Shown here in pieces: positions 1 through 8,733 of a stretch of DNA of 64,000 nucleotides. Origin of the DNA: Flavobacterium soyae. Lineage in GTDB: Bacteria; Bacteroidota; Bacteroidia; Flavobacteriales; Flavobacteriaceae. Location: assembly GCF_021245985.1 (NCBI RefSeq), contig NZ_JAJQXA010000006.1, positions 248,001-312,000 of the forward strand. Direction: 5' to 3'. The translations under genes and the position numbers were made by a program. How positions within the stretch are numbered: position 1 is the stretch's first letter; the number at the start of each line of letters is the position of its first letter. The notes under the pieces are model-generated. The model was given only the letters and a program-made list of their open reading frames with translations, did no database searches and was not told where the DNA came from.

Positions 1-22
1 TATTGTTTCAGGTTTCAAGTTT
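1..22. repeat. Partial copy of a TTTCAGGTTTC intergenic repeat
   Basis: The first bases contain GTTTCAGGTTTCAAGT, which closely matches the left arm of the inverted repeat at 49884-49907. Only one arm is visible, so the element probably continues to the left of the window. Nothing else is recognisable before the promoter at 150. Confidence 0.4.
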
Positions 23-149
23 TTTCAACAGATGACAAACCTTAAAGCTAAAACAAATTAACGAAGAAACATATCAACTTTAAAATATTTGATATTTTTT
101 TGTAGTTAGTAATACGGATAATACAGTATTACGGCTATTACTAATTTTG

Positions 150-157
150 TATCTTTG
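150..157 (+). promoter_or_regulatory. Probable -7 promoter box of the toxin-antitoxin operon
   Basis: TATCTTTG matches the Bacteroidota -7 consensus TAnnTTTG. It ends 17 bases before the ATG at 175, which predicts a very short leader and argues against the in-frame GTG at 157 as the start. No clear TTG -33 element is visible at the usual spacing. Confidence 0.55.
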
Positions 158-174
158 TGTTTAAATTGATAAAC

Positions 175-423
175 ATGACTACAATAACAATAAAAATTAA
201 CGAACGCACTAAAGCGGGAAAAGCTTTTATCGCTATGTCTGAATCTTTTTTTAAAAATGCAGATGGAATAGAGATTATTGAAACAGATTCAAAAAAAATT
301 AAAAAAACAGAGAGTATATATAGTCCTGAATTTGTTGCGAAAATTAAAAAAGCAGAAGCAAATATTAAAAAAGGAAAAACTACAAGATTAAATCCTGATG
401 ATATATGGGGAAGTATTTTGTAG
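175..423 (+). CDS. DUF2683-like antitoxin of a YoeB-type module
   Basis: Small 82-residue protein, rich in lysine and isoleucine, encoded directly before and overlapping a YoeB-like toxin. Its start MTTITIKINERTKAGKAF resembles the DUF2683 proteins that accompany Txe/YoeB toxins in flavobacteria, so the likely role is to bind and neutralise the toxin and to repress the operon. The short N-terminal beta segment followed by helical charged sequence fits an antitoxin with a DNA-binding N-terminus. The ATG at 175 is preferred over the GTG at 157 because the promoter box covers the GTG. Its stop codon lies inside the toxin gene (19-base overlap), implying translational coupling. Identity is from resemblance and context, not from a resolved domain. 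Confidence 0.7.
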   Translation: MTTITIKINERTKAGKAFIAMSESFFKNADGIEIIETDSKKIKKTESIYSPEFVAKIKKAEANIKKGKTTRLNPDDIWGSIL

Positions 424-686
424 ACTTTGAGGATATTGCTCGTAGGGATTTAAAAAATCACTATAAATCAGGAAATAAAGCTACTATTAAAAAAATTGAA
501 AAAATACTTTTAGAATTAACGGAAAGTCCTTTTTCTGGGGAAGGACAGCCAGAAGAATTGAAATACAATTATACAGGTTATTGGTCGAGAAAAATCAATA
601 AAAAAGACCGACTAATTTATAGGGTAGAAGAGGAAATTGTGACTGTTATTATTGTTTCTGCAATGGATCATTATTCAGATAAATAA
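405..686 (+). CDS. yoeB: Txe/YoeB-family mRNA interferase toxin
   Basis: 93-residue RelE-fold toxin. YoeB enzymes bind the ribosome and cleave mRNA at the A site. Diagnostic features are the central GQPEELK segment, the GYWSRKINKKDRLIYRV block with Arg69, and the C-terminal His89-Tyr90 pair matching the catalytic HY end of YoeB. Length fits the family (about 85-95 residues). The gene starts inside the antitoxin reading frame and ends only four bases before lpxK, so lpxK may be read from the same transcript. Confidence in the family is high. Activity is inferred. Confidence 0.9.
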   Translation: MGKYFVDFEDIARRDLKNHYKSGNKATIKKIEKILLELTESPFSGEGQPEELKYNYTGYWSRKINKKDRLIYRVEEEIVTVIIVSAMDHYSDK

Positions 687-690
687 TTCT

Positions 691-1713
691 ATGAACTTAC
701 TTCGAAAAATACTTTTCCCTTTCGCCATTCTATACGGATTCATAACCAGCATTCGTAATTTTCTTTTTGACAAAGGAATTTTAAAATCAACTTTTTTTGA
801 TATTCCGGTTATTGCAGTTGGAAATTTAAGCGTAGGCGGAACCGGGAAAACTCCGCAAATTGAATATTTGATTCGGTTATTATCTGATAAATATAAAGTG
901 GCGACTTTAAGCCGGGGTTATAAAAGAAAATCGGAAGGTTTTGTTTTGGCAGATGCAGTTTCGAATGCTGAAATTCTGGGCGATGAGCCTTTTCAATTTT
1001 ATCAAAAATTCCCAAATGTTCAGGTTGCAGTTGATGCCAATCGTACAAACGGAATTACACAATTGCTTTCGCAAAAAAATAAGCCACAGGTAATTTTATT
1101 AGATGATGCTTATCAGCATCGAAAAGTAAAAGCTGGATTTTATATTCTGCTGACTTCCTACGGAGATTTATATGCAGATGATTTTATGCTGCCAACAGGA
1201 AATTTAAGAGAAAGCAGAAGTGGAGCCAACAGAGCTAATATTGTTGTGGTTACTAAATGTCCAAATAATTTATCGGAAGAAAAACAAGCTGAGATTCGTT
1301 TGAAATTAAAGCTAAATTATTCACAGCAGATTTTCTTTACTTTTATAGATTATGATACTGTAATTTATGGCAAAAATGAAAAGATTGCTGTTGATGAAAT
1401 TAAATCAGAATCAAAGCTGCTTTTAGCAGGAATTGCAAAACCAAAACCATTTTTTGATTATTTAAAAAATGAAAATGACGAATGTTTGATTTTTCCGGAT
1501 CATCATCATTTTTCTGATGCCGATTTAGATTCTATCCAAAATAAAGCAAACGGAAGAAAAATTATTACAACCGAGAAAGATTATGTTCGCTTAAAAGATT
1601 CAAAGCTGGTTTCTCAATTGTATTACCTGCCAATAAAAAGCATGTTTATCAATCATCAGCAAAATTTTGATGTTTCGATTTTACAGTATATAAAAGAAAA
1701 CTTAGAATCTTAG
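691..1713 (+). CDS. lpxK: Tetraacyldisaccharide 4'-kinase
   Basis: LpxK phosphorylates the 4' position of the lipid A disaccharide precursor at the inner membrane, a late step of lipid A synthesis. The 340-residue protein begins with a hydrophobic segment (about residues 5-25), then has the P-loop GNLSVGGTGKTP at residues 44-55, followed by LSRGYKR and LDDAYQHRKV, all typical of LpxK. The ATG at 691 is chosen over the upstream in-frame start at 652 because the latter lies within the toxin gene and adds residues unlike LpxK. It follows the toxin stop by four bases, and no separate promoter is visible in the gap. Confidence 0.95.
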   Translation: MNLLRKILFPFAILYGFITSIRNFLFDKGILKSTFFDIPVIAVGNLSVGGTGKTPQIEYLIRLLSDKYKVATLSRGYKRKSEGFVLADAVSNAEILGDEPFQFYQKFPNVQVAVDANRTNGITQLLSQKNKPQVILLDDAYQHRKVKAGFYILLTSYGDLYADDFMLPTGNLRESRSGANRANIVVVTKCPNNLSEEKQAEIRLKLKLNYSQQIFFTFIDYDTVIYGKNEKIAVDEIKSESKLLLAGIAKPKPFFDYLKNENDECLIFPDHHHFSDADLDSIQNKANGRKIITTEKDYVRLKDSKLVSQLYYLPIKSMFINHQQNFDVSILQYIKENLES

Positions 1714-1738
1714 AAACTCAGCATCTTAGAAGCTTTTA

Positions 1739-3910
1739 CTAATCAAAAAACTTAGCAATTGTACTGTAAAACTCGTCGGGAACAAAAGGTTTTGTAATTA
1801 CATCATTCATTCCAAAAGATAAAAGCATATCCCTGTTTTCGTCAAGCGAAATAGCTGTCAATGCAATAATAGGAGTTGTTTTATCAAAGTCCCGTATTTG
1901 CTGTGTTGCAGTAGTTCCGTTAATTCCGGGCAAATGCACATCCATTAAAATCATATCAAAACGTTTTACTTTTAAAAGCTCGACTGCATCTTCGCCATTG
2001 TCGATAATTTCGCAGCAAATCATTTTGTTTTCAAGCATTTTACGCGTAATCATTTGATTGATTTTGTTGTCTTCAATCAGTAAAATAGACTTGTGTTTTA
2101 ATTGTTTGTCGTTATATGGTTTTTCCTCTGTAACCGCTTCCAAAGGTTCGTTGTTAATTTTAAAATTTAATTTGAAAGTAAAAGTTGATCCTTTGCCAAC
2201 TTCACTTTTTAGTTTGATTTCACCTCCTAAAAGTTCGATTAACTTTTTAACAATCGTAAGCCCTAATCCTGTGCCGCCATATTTTCGATTTACTTCAATA
2301 GAACCTTGTGAAAAACTTTCAAATACGGTTTGCAGTTTATCTTCGGGAATACCAATTCCGGTATCGACTATTTCAAAATAAATGGTTGCATTTTCATCTT
2401 CCTGTGCAAATAATTTCGCAATTACATTTACATTTCCGTTTTGTGTAAATTTTAGTGCGTTGTTAATTAGGTTTAATATAATTTGAGATAATTTGGTAGG
2501 GTCGCCAATTAAACTGTCTGGAATTGCATCGTCAATTTCGAGATTGAAATAGTTTTTATTAGCCGTTGCCAGTTCTTTTAGAGAACTTTGAATATTAAAA
2601 AGTAATTCTTTTAAATTAAAACTAATGTTTTCAACTTCAACTTTAGTTGAGTCAATTTTATTAATTTCAAGAATTTCGTTTATAAAAGTAGTAAGATAAT
2701 TTCCTGAGAATTTTAGCGATTCTAAGTATTTTAACTGTGCTTTTTTTGGATTATCTTCAAGAAGTAAATGTGTGATTCCGTTAATCGCATTTAAAGGCGT
2801 CCGCAGTTCATGACTTACAGTTGATAAAAACTCTGATCTTGCTTTTGATGCTTTTTCGGCTTTATTTTTTGCCAGGATAAGTTCTTTGTTTTTTTCTCTT
2901 AAAAGTAAATTATTCTGATTTCGAATAATATTGTTTTTGTACAATGCTAAACTCAAAAGTGATAGAATCGAAATTAAGGCAATCGCCAAAATACTGACTA
3001 ATTTAGAATAACGATACGTTTTTAGCTGGATTTTTTCTTCGCTTTCTCGTTTAAGCGTATTGTTTAAGGTTTGATTTTTTTTGAATTTTTGAAATTCGTT
3101 AAAATCTATTTTCGCATTTTTTAATTTTAGAATATAATTTTCTAACTGATAATGTTCATCTAAGTAAGAATAAGCTAAATCAAAATTTCTATTTTGTTTA
3201 TAATATTGACTTATTGCTAAAGTTATTTTTGATTTTTGCGAAAGATTATTTGTTTTATCAGTATAATCAAGAGCTTTTTCAAAATAAATCATAGCAGAAT
3301 CATTCCGTTTAAGCTGTGCTTCAATTAATCCAAGTTGATAATAAGAATCACTTTTGGTTTCTAAAATCAATGGATTATCTGGTTTTCTGATGATTTTTTG
3401 GAAGGTTTTGGCAGCTAAACGAAAATTTTTATTTGTTTTAAATGCGAGCGCTTTTTGATAATCTAAAATTTCAGAACTATCAACAATGCCAAGCTGTTTT
3501 AAAAGTTTTTGGGCTTTTGCATAATAAATATCTGCAGTTTTATAATCACCTTTTGCGGTATTTACTGCTCCAATATATTGGAATGCTAAGATTTTAGTGC
3601 AAGTTGGTTTTACGCTGTCAAATGAAGAAACACTTTTGTGAAAGTTTTTTAATGCTTCGTCATACTTCCGCTGGTTGTAGTAAATTTTTCCAAGCTTAAA
3701 AGTTTGGTTGGCTAAATTTTCAGGGATGTCATTAGTTTCGCAAAAATCAATTGATTTTTTAGTGTAAAAAACGGCCTGACTGTACTCTTTGCTGTTTAGT
3801 TTTTTATTTGCCAGTTTATTATAATAGGAAACACTGTCTGTATTCTGTTTGATTTGAGAATACAAAAATGAATTAAAAAAACAAACAACAGATAAAAGAT
3901 AGTACTTCAT
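1739..3910 (-). CDS. TPR hybrid sensor histidine kinase with receiver domain
   Basis: 723-residue hybrid kinase. After a signal-like N-terminus come tetratricopeptide-like repeats (about 25-260), presumably periplasmic, a single membrane helix near 293-315 and a coiled coil to about 355. The HisKA domain has SHELRTPLN with phospho-acceptor His367. The ATPase domain shows an N box (NLINNALKF), DTGIGIP and GGTGLGL. A C-terminal receiver domain carries phospho-acceptor Asp657 in MDVHLPG and a conserved Lys near the end (ITKPF). It is a solitary gene, so the output may be through another response regulator or a phosphorelay; the signal is unknown. Next upstream on the same strand is gap, 26 bases away. 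Confidence 0.92.
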   Translation of the reverse strand: MKYYLLSVVCFFNSFLYSQIKQNTDSVSYYNKLANKKLNSKEYSQAVFYTKKSIDFCETNDIPENLANQTFKLGKIYYNQRKYDEALKNFHKSVSSFDSVKPTCTKILAFQYIGAVNTAKGDYKTADIYYAKAQKLLKQLGIVDSSEILDYQKALAFKTNKNFRLAAKTFQKIIRKPDNPLILETKSDSYYQLGLIEAQLKRNDSAMIYFEKALDYTDKTNNLSQKSKITLAISQYYKQNRNFDLAYSYLDEHYQLENYILKLKNAKIDFNEFQKFKKNQTLNNTLKRESEEKIQLKTYRYSKLVSILAIALISILSLLSLALYKNNIIRNQNNLLLREKNKELILAKNKAEKASKARSEFLSTVSHELRTPLNAINGITHLLLEDNPKKAQLKYLESLKFSGNYLTTFINEILEINKIDSTKVEVENISFNLKELLFNIQSSLKELATANKNYFNLEIDDAIPDSLIGDPTKLSQIILNLINNALKFTQNGNVNVIAKLFAQEDENATIYFEIVDTGIGIPEDKLQTVFESFSQGSIEVNRKYGGTGLGLTIVKKLIELLGGEIKLKSEVGKGSTFTFKLNFKINNEPLEAVTEEKPYNDKQLKHKSILLIEDNKINQMITRKMLENKMICCEIIDNGEDAVELLKVKRFDMILMDVHLPGINGTTATQQIRDFDKTTPIIALTAISLDENRDMLLSFGMNDVITKPFVPDEFYSTIAKFFD

Positions 3911-3936
3911 GTATGGCAGTGCATTTACAATGAATC

Positions 3937-4935
3937 TTATGTTTTTCTTATCAGTAAAATCAAATCAATTAATCTTGATGAATAGCCAATTTCATTGTCA
4001 TACCAACCCACGACTTTTACCATTTTATCAATGACAGAAGTTAATTGTGCGTCGAACAAACACGAATGTGTATTGCCAATTATGTCAACAGAAACGATAG
4101 GATCTTCTGTGTAATCTAATATTCCTTTTAAATTTGTTTTTGAGGCTTTTTGAAATGCAATGTTAATTTCTTCAATAGTAACAGCGCGCTTAACATTGAA
4201 TGTAATGTCTGTCAATGAACCATCGGGAACAGGGACACGAATCCCGCAGCCTCCTATTTTTTCATGCAATTTAGGAAAAATTTTTGTTAATGCCTTAGCT
4301 GCACCTGTAGTTGTTGGAACAATTGACTGACTTGCACCTCTAGCCCTGCGTAAATCCTTATGTGGCTGGTCATGAAGACTTTGGTCTGTCGTGTAAGAAT
4401 GTATCGTTGTAATGTATGCTTGCTCAATTCCGCATAACTCTTCAATGATTTTTATCATCGGAGCGGCGTTATTTGTCGTACAGCTTGCATTTGAAACAAT
4501 ATTCTCTGTTCCGTCTAGTATGTTTTCATTAACTCCAAGAACTACTGTTTTGATAGTATCAACCTCTGATGGTGCAGAAAGTATCACTTTTTTTGCTCCG
4601 GCTTCAATATGCGCATTTATTTCTTCATGCGTTTTATACTTCCCCGTCGATTCAATTACAAAATCTATTGCCTGACTTTTCCAGTCCAGATTTGAAATAT
4701 TTTTTTCATGAAAAAATAAATAATGCTTCTCATCTATAATAATTCCTGTTTCATCATAACTTACAGGAAAAGGCAGAACTCCGTGTATACTGTCGTATTT
4801 TATTAAATGCGACATGGTTTTATTATCTGCAATATCATTAATTGCAACAACTTCAATTTCAGGATGATTTATAAGAAGACGAAATAAATTTCTTCCAATT
4901 CTTCCAAAACCATTAATAGCAATTCTTGTTTTCAA
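3937..4935 (-). CDS. gap: Type I glyceraldehyde-3-phosphate dehydrogenase
   Basis: 332-residue cytosolic enzyme that oxidises and phosphorylates glyceraldehyde 3-phosphate, or works in reverse during gluconeogenesis. It has the NAD-binding start INGFGRIGRN, Asp34 in the NDIA segment (which favours NAD over NADP), catalytic Cys152 in SNASCTTN and His179 in TTIHSYT, and the WYDNEIGYS C-terminal motif. The residues after CTTN are NAAP rather than the common CLAP, a mild divergence suggesting that this may not be the only GAPDH paralogue. The upstream gap toward lipA holds an inverted repeat of the TAATCGGTAAATC family. Confidence 0.95.
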   Translation of the reverse strand: MKTRIAINGFGRIGRNLFRLLINHPEIEVVAINDIADNKTMSHLIKYDSIHGVLPFPVSYDETGIIIDEKHYLFFHEKNISNLDWKSQAIDFVIESTGKYKTHEEINAHIEAGAKKVILSAPSEVDTIKTVVLGVNENILDGTENIVSNASCTTNNAAPMIKIIEELCGIEQAYITTIHSYTTDQSLHDQPHKDLRRARGASQSIVPTTTGAAKALTKIFPKLHEKIGGCGIRVPVPDGSLTDITFNVKRAVTIEEINIAFQKASKTNLKGILDYTEDPIVSVDIIGNTHSCLFDAQLTSVIDKMVKVVGWYDNEIGYSSRLIDLILLIRKT

Positions 4936-4944
4936 TGTTTTGTT

Positions 4945-5022
4945 TATTTGTTTAATTGTTTAATCGGTAAATCATTTAATCGGAGTACGGTTAAACAAAT
5001 TGACGATTAAACAGTTAAACTT
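4945..5022. repeat. Intergenic inverted repeat, TAATCGGTAAATC family
   Basis: The region between lipA and gap contains TGTTTAATCGGTAAATC (4957-4973) followed by partly complementary sequence ending GATTAAACAGTTAAAC. The same 17-mer and a similar complementary arm occur at 23555-23632. It could form an AT-rich hairpin in the lipA-gap intergenic transcript. Confidence 0.65.
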
Positions 5023-5024
5023 TT

Positions 5025-5891
5025 TTATAAAATATGTTTTTGTGCTTTGTATGAAGAACGAACAAGCGGTCCGCTTTCTACATGACGAAATCCTAATTCA
5101 AGACCAAATTTCTCATATCTTGCAAATTGATCAGGGGTTATAAATTCCTTTACCGGCAAATGTTTTTTACTTGGCTGCAGGTATTGACCAATGGTAACAA
5201 CATCAACATTTGCATTACGCAGATCGGTCATGGTTTGAAAAACTTCTTCTTCAGTTTCGCCAAGACCAAGCATAATTCCAGATTTGGTTCTGTTTATTCC
5301 TTTTTCTTTCAAATAACGTAAAACCTCTAAACTGCGATCATATTTTGCCTGAATACGAACTTCGCGGGTTAAACGGCGAACGGTTTCAACATTATGAGAA
5401 ACTACTTCAGGATTTGCTTCAACAATTCTGTCAATATTTCTTTCAATTCCCTGAAAGTCCGGAATCAAAGTTTCAAGAGTAGTATTTGGGTTCATTCTAC
5501 GGATTGCTTTTACAGTTTCCATCCAAATGATAGAGCCTCCGTCTTTTAAATCATCCCTGTCAACACTTGTAATTACAGCATGTTTAATATTCATAATTTT
5601 TATAGAACGCGCTACTTTTTCAGGTTCGTCCCAATCTACCGTTTCCGGGCGTCCGGTTTTAACACCGCAAAAACCGCAGGAACGGGTGCATACATTTCCT
5701 AGAATCATGAAAGTTGCTGTTCCTTCTCCCCAGCATTCTCCCATATTTGGGCAGCTTCCAGAGGTGCAGATCGTATTTAAGCTGTATTTGTCAACCAAAC
5801 CGCGCAGTTCAGTATATTTTTGTCCAATTGGTAATTTTACCTTTAACCATTTCGGTTTTGCAGGCGGTATGTTTTCAATGACTGTTTCCAT
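5025..5891 (-). CDS. lipA: Lipoyl synthase
   Basis: Radical SAM enzyme that inserts two sulfur atoms into protein-bound octanoyl groups to make lipoyl cofactors for 2-oxoacid dehydrogenases and the glycine cleavage system. The 288-residue length is normal. Cys42, Cys47 and Cys53 ([12 protein letters not shown]) bind the auxiliary, sacrificial [4Fe-4S] cluster. Cys68, Cys72 and Cys75 (CTRSCGFC) bind the radical SAM cluster. The C-terminal RSSYKA contains the conserved Ser that ligates the auxiliary cluster. A -7 box lies 18 bases upstream of the ATG. Confidence 0.97.
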   Translation of the reverse strand: METVIENIPPAKPKWLKVKLPIGQKYTELRGLVDKYSLNTICTSGSCPNMGECWGEGTATFMILGNVCTRSCGFCGVKTGRPETVDWDEPEKVARSIKIMNIKHAVITSVDRDDLKDGGSIIWMETVKAIRRMNPNTTLETLIPDFQGIERNIDRIVEANPEVVSHNVETVRRLTREVRIQAKYDRSLEVLRYLKEKGINRTKSGIMLGLGETEEEVFQTMTDLRNANVDVVTIGQYLQPSKKHLPVKEFITPDQFARYEKFGLELGFRHVESGPLVRSSYKAQKHIL

Positions 5892-5909
5892 ATATCATAA
5901 ATCAGAACA

Positions 5910-5917
5910 CAAAGATA
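5910..5917 (-). promoter_or_regulatory. Probable -7 box of lipA
   Basis: On the minus strand the sequence is TATCTTTG, an exact TAnnTTTG match placed to give a leader of roughly a dozen bases before the lipA ATG at 5891. No TTG -33 element is seen at the standard spacing. The remainder of the 329-base gap to 6220 is AT-rich, with no gene I can support. Confidence 0.5.
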
Positions 5918-6186
5918 CGGAATGTTGTTTATTTGATGATTTGTTTGATGGTTATTTTGAAAATATGAACTTTTGTTTTTGTCTGGCAAAATGAGGATTG
6001 TTTTGCTGGAAAGTTAAAAAGCTGTGTTTTGTGAAATAAAACGGTTTTGCATTGTGTCTTTTCTCTATATTTTAAATCTTAGAATATTAATATTCATAGT
6101 TGATTGATTATTACTCGTTTAATTTTTATACCTTTAATTGTTATAAAATAAACTTAAAAGAATTTATTTTGAAATTTTATTTGTAA

Positions 6187-6194
6187 TACATTTG
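6187..6194 (+). promoter_or_regulatory. Probable -7 box of the M48 peptidase gene
   Basis: TACATTTG fits TAnnTTTG. A TTTTG at 6167-6171 could be the -33 element, although the 15-base spacing is shorter than usual. The predicted leader is about 20 bases. Confidence 0.45.
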
Positions 6195-6220
6195 GTGTTA
6201 AATTGTAAATTGAATTAGAT

Positions 6221-7087
6221 ATGAAAAAGAAAATTATCGCATTAGGGGTTTTGTTTGTTGTTTTTGGTTTTACAAAAATGAATGCACAGATTAATTTAGG
6301 TGAAAAAGCGATAGGAGCGGTTCAGAAAGGTGTAACAGCTTTCACTTTAACAAATGCTGATGCCGCAACACTTTCAAAAGAAGCAGTAGCTAAATTAGAT
6401 ACCGAAAATCAAGTAGCAGGACCAAATGATGGTTATACTTTGCGATTAAATAGAATTTTTGGAAAACATACAGCAGGTGATGGTTTTACTTTAAATTATA
6501 AAGTATATAAATTAAAAGAAGTAAATGCTTTTGCAACTGCAGATGGAAGTGTACGTGTGTATTCAGGATTAATGGATATCATGGATGATAACGAATTATT
6601 AGCCGTAATTGGCCATGAAATTGGTCACGTTGCTAATAATGATTCAAGAGATGCGATGCGTGCGGCTTACCAAAAAGAAGCATTAATTGATGGAGCATCA
6701 TCACAATCTGCTAAAATATCTGCAGTAACAGACAGCCAGTTAGGAAAAATTGGAAGTGCTTTAATCGATAGTAAACACAGCCGTAAACAAGAAACAGAAG
6801 CTGATTTATACTCTTATAACTTCTTAAAGAAAAACGGTTATAATGTAAATGCTGAAGAATCTGCTTTCAGAATTTTAGCTAAAATGAGTGAAGGAGCCGA
6901 AGCTTCATTTATTGATCAAATGATGAGTTCGCATCCTGATTCTAAGAAAAGAGCTGATGATGCAAAGGCAAGAGCAGAAAAAGATGGAGTATATAAACCA
7001 TACGTTCAGCAAAAAATCGATAATACAGTTCCTAAAAAGACAACTGCGAAAAAAACAACAAAGAAGACAACAACAAAGAAAAAATAG
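6221..7087 (+). CDS. Secreted M48-family zinc metallopeptidase
   Basis: 288-residue exported protein with a signal peptide (residues 1-22, ending TKMNAQ). The zinc site is HEIGH at residues 132-136, with the third ligand Glu193 in ETEADLYSY, the arrangement of M48 peptidases that act in envelope protein quality control (BepA/LoiP type). The last 20 residues are a Lys/Thr-rich tail (repeats of KKTT), which is unusual and could bind acidic surface polymers or the envelope. It is monocistronic, with its own promoter and a shared bidirectional terminator downstream. Without a lipobox it is probably periplasmic. Confidence 0.88.
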   Translation: MKKKIIALGVLFVVFGFTKMNAQINLGEKAIGAVQKGVTAFTLTNADAATLSKEAVAKLDTENQVAGPNDGYTLRLNRIFGKHTAGDGFTLNYKVYKLKEVNAFATADGSVRVYSGLMDIMDDNELLAVIGHEIGHVANNDSRDAMRAAYQKEALIDGASSQSAKISAVTDSQLGKIGSALIDSKHSRKQETEADLYSYNFLKKNGYNVNAEESAFRILAKMSEGAEASFIDQMMSSHPDSKKRADDAKARAEKDGVYKPYVQQKIDNTVPKKTTAKKTTKKTTTKKK

Positions 7088-7102
7088 TTTTTGATATCAT
7101 GT

Positions 7103-7133
7103 AAAAACGGCAAGTCTTAGATTTGCCGTTTTT
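7103..7133. terminator. Bidirectional terminator between convergent genes
   Basis: A perfect 11-bp stem (AAAAACGGCAA at 7103-7113 with its complement at 7123-7133) and a nine-base loop, with T-rich sequence on both sides. It separates the M48 gene from the convergent PH-domain gene. Confidence 0.85.
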
Positions 7134-7143
7134 TATTTTATAA

Positions 7144-7524
7144 TTAACCTAAAACATGATGTGCTAAAACTTTTTGAACATCATATACGTTTACAGATTT
7201 ATTAAATTGTTTTACGATACTAGGATTTAATTCACTTGACACCCAGATTTTTAGTTCGGCATCAAGGTCAAATGTTCCGGCTGTTTCTACGCTAAAACGA
7301 GTAATGCTTTTGTAAGCGATAGATTTGTATTCTGTTTTACTACCTGTTAATCCCTGAACATCTACTAAAATTAATCTTTTGTTTGTGAAGATAAAAGTAT
7401 CACGAATAAGTTTGAATCCCATTTCAATTTCTTCGTTATCGGTTAAAAGCTGACCGTATTTTTTAAGTAAATCTTCCTGACTTACTGTACCGGCATTGCC
7501 CATAAGAGCTGAAAATATTCCCAT
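7144..7524 (-). CDS. Bacterial PH-domain protein (bPH_1/YokE-like)
   Basis: 126-residue protein, most of which matches the small bacterial pleckstrin-homology family formerly called DUF1696. The pattern NEEIEMGFKLIRDTFIFTNK followed by RLILVDVQG is characteristic, with a C-terminal amphipathic helix (KVLAHHVLG). There is no signal peptide or membrane helix, so it is cytoplasmic. The family has no settled function. It stands alone, convergent with the peptidase gene. Confidence 0.8.
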   Translation of the reverse strand: MGIFSALMGNAGTVSQEDLLKKYGQLLTDNEEIEMGFKLIRDTFIFTNKRLILVDVQGLTGSKTEYKSIAYKSITRFSVETAGTFDLDAELKIWVSSELNPSIVKQFNKSVNVYDVQKVLAHHVLG

Positions 7525-7602
7525 TTTATTGTTTTTAAATTGATTAATTGTCTTTGAATATCTTGTAAAAATAAGTAAAATGGAGAATAAAAAAGTTTTC
7601 TA

Positions 7603-7674
7603 ACCATTAAGAGATTAAGAAAAATTAAGACTTGGATTAGAAGCTCAACTTATTTTTCTTAATCTCTTAATGGT
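7603..7674. repeat. Long near-perfect intergenic inverted repeat
   Basis: ACCATTAAGAGATTAAGAAA begins the left arm (7603-7629), and its complement occupies 7649-7674; the arms differ by a single inserted base over about 26 positions, with a loop of about 20 bases. It lies upstream of the PH-domain gene and downstream of the TonB-like gene. Confidence 0.85.
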
Positions 7675-7696
7675 GAAATTCTATTTTTAGCCATAA

Positions 7697-7724
7697 AAAA
7701 AGCAGAACCTAAATTCTGCTTTTT
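7697..7724 (-). terminator. Terminator of the TonB-like gene
   Basis: Eleven-base stem AAAAAGCAGAA (7697-7707) with its complement at 7714-7724 and a six-base loop, 20 bases beyond the stop of the minus-strand TonB-like gene. A-rich and T-rich flanks would let it act in both directions. Confidence 0.8.
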
Positions 7725-7743
7725 CTTTTTCTATATTTTATTT

Positions 7744-8577
7744 TTATTCAGTTTGTCCTGTTTGTATTGTTATTGGAAGATTGTACGCCGTACGAACTGG
7801 TTTTCCAGCTAATATGCCCGGAGCCCATTTTGTTTTTAATGATTTTAAAACTCTAACAGCTTCTTTTCCCATTCCAAATCCTGGATCGTTTTTAACAATA
7901 ATGTCAGTCATTGTACCGTCTTTTTCAATTACAAATGAAACGTAAACACGCAAAGTTCTTTCTGCATCCAATTCTGGTTTTGTAAAATTGTTACCAACAT
8001 AAGTGTAAAACTTTTTAATTCCTCCAGGGAACTCTGGTAATTTGTCTAAAACACTTGTGTTTACAATTGTTGTTCCATTGCTGCCTGAATCAGCAATTGC
8101 TGGTTCTCCACCGCCAGTTCCTGGCACTGCATTTACTACCGTTCCATCTGTCCCTGTAGCATTGTCTACATGAGGAGTGTTATTAATGTTAGGTGCAATG
8201 TCTGGTGTTGCCTGATCTGATGTTACTATAACCGGATGTGTCAATTGGCTTGACTCTACTATTGGTGCCGCCGGTTCAGTTGATTGCACTGGAGGAGCAA
8301 TAGGTTCCGTTGTTTTTGGTATTACTATTGGGTCAACATCTGTTAAATGAATAACAGGGTCAAAAGGAACTGGTTCCTCAACAGGATCATGTGTTCTAAA
8401 TTTATTAATCAGCATCGATACACTTCCTAAGGCTGTTAGTAACAACAAGGCCATAAATAATGCCGTAACTGTTGTTTTAGAGTTTTCCTGGCGTAATTGG
8501 TACGCTCCGTATTCTTTGTTTTTGTTTTCGAAAACAAGATCGATCCACTTGTTTTCATAGATGCTTAATTTAGTCAT
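7744..8577 (-). CDS. TonB-like energy transducer protein
   Basis: 277-residue inner-membrane protein with a cytoplasmic N-terminus (motif NKEYGAYQLR, common in flavobacterial TonB proteins), one membrane helix at about 38-57, a Pro/Glu/Val-rich periplasmic spacer (about 70-180) and a C-terminal TonB domain (LPEFPGGIKKFYTYV... to the end). TonB proteins transmit proton-motive force from ExbBD to outer-membrane receptors; this window has two such receptors. The spacer contains Gly/Ser-rich low-complexity sequence. No exbB/exbD is adjacent. A sigma factor gene lies upstream on the same strand, 156 bases away. Confidence 0.88.
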   Translation of the reverse strand: MTKLSIYENKWIDLVFENKNKEYGAYQLRQENSKTTVTALFMALLLLTALGSVSMLINKFRTHDPVEEPVPFDPVIHLTDVDPIVIPKTTEPIAPPVQSTEPAAPIVESSQLTHPVIVTSDQATPDIAPNINNTPHVDNATGTDGTVVNAVPGTGGGEPAIADSGSNGTTIVNTSVLDKLPEFPGGIKKFYTYVGNNFTKPELDAERTLRVYVSFVIEKDGTMTDIIVKNDPGFGMGKEAVRVLKSLKTKWAPGILAGKPVRTAYNLPITIQTGQTE

Positions 8578-8733
8578 GATTTTTGGATTTTAAGGTTAAG
8601 TAACTTTAAATCATACGCGATATGGAATTGGGTTTTAGCAAACAACGCAGAAGTTGTTGTTTTAGTGTGTGAATAAATTATTTTTTTAAGAAAAAATATG
8701 ATTATATTTTATTCTTTTTCTAAAGATAATAAA

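Noticed and set aside
157..174. GTG start adding six residues to the antitoxin
   Set aside because: It overlaps the TATCTTTG promoter box, so the transcript would begin after it.
7603..7674. CRISPR repeat or array
   Set aside because: The repeats are inverted pairs, not regularly spaced direct repeats with spacers; no cas genes are in the window.
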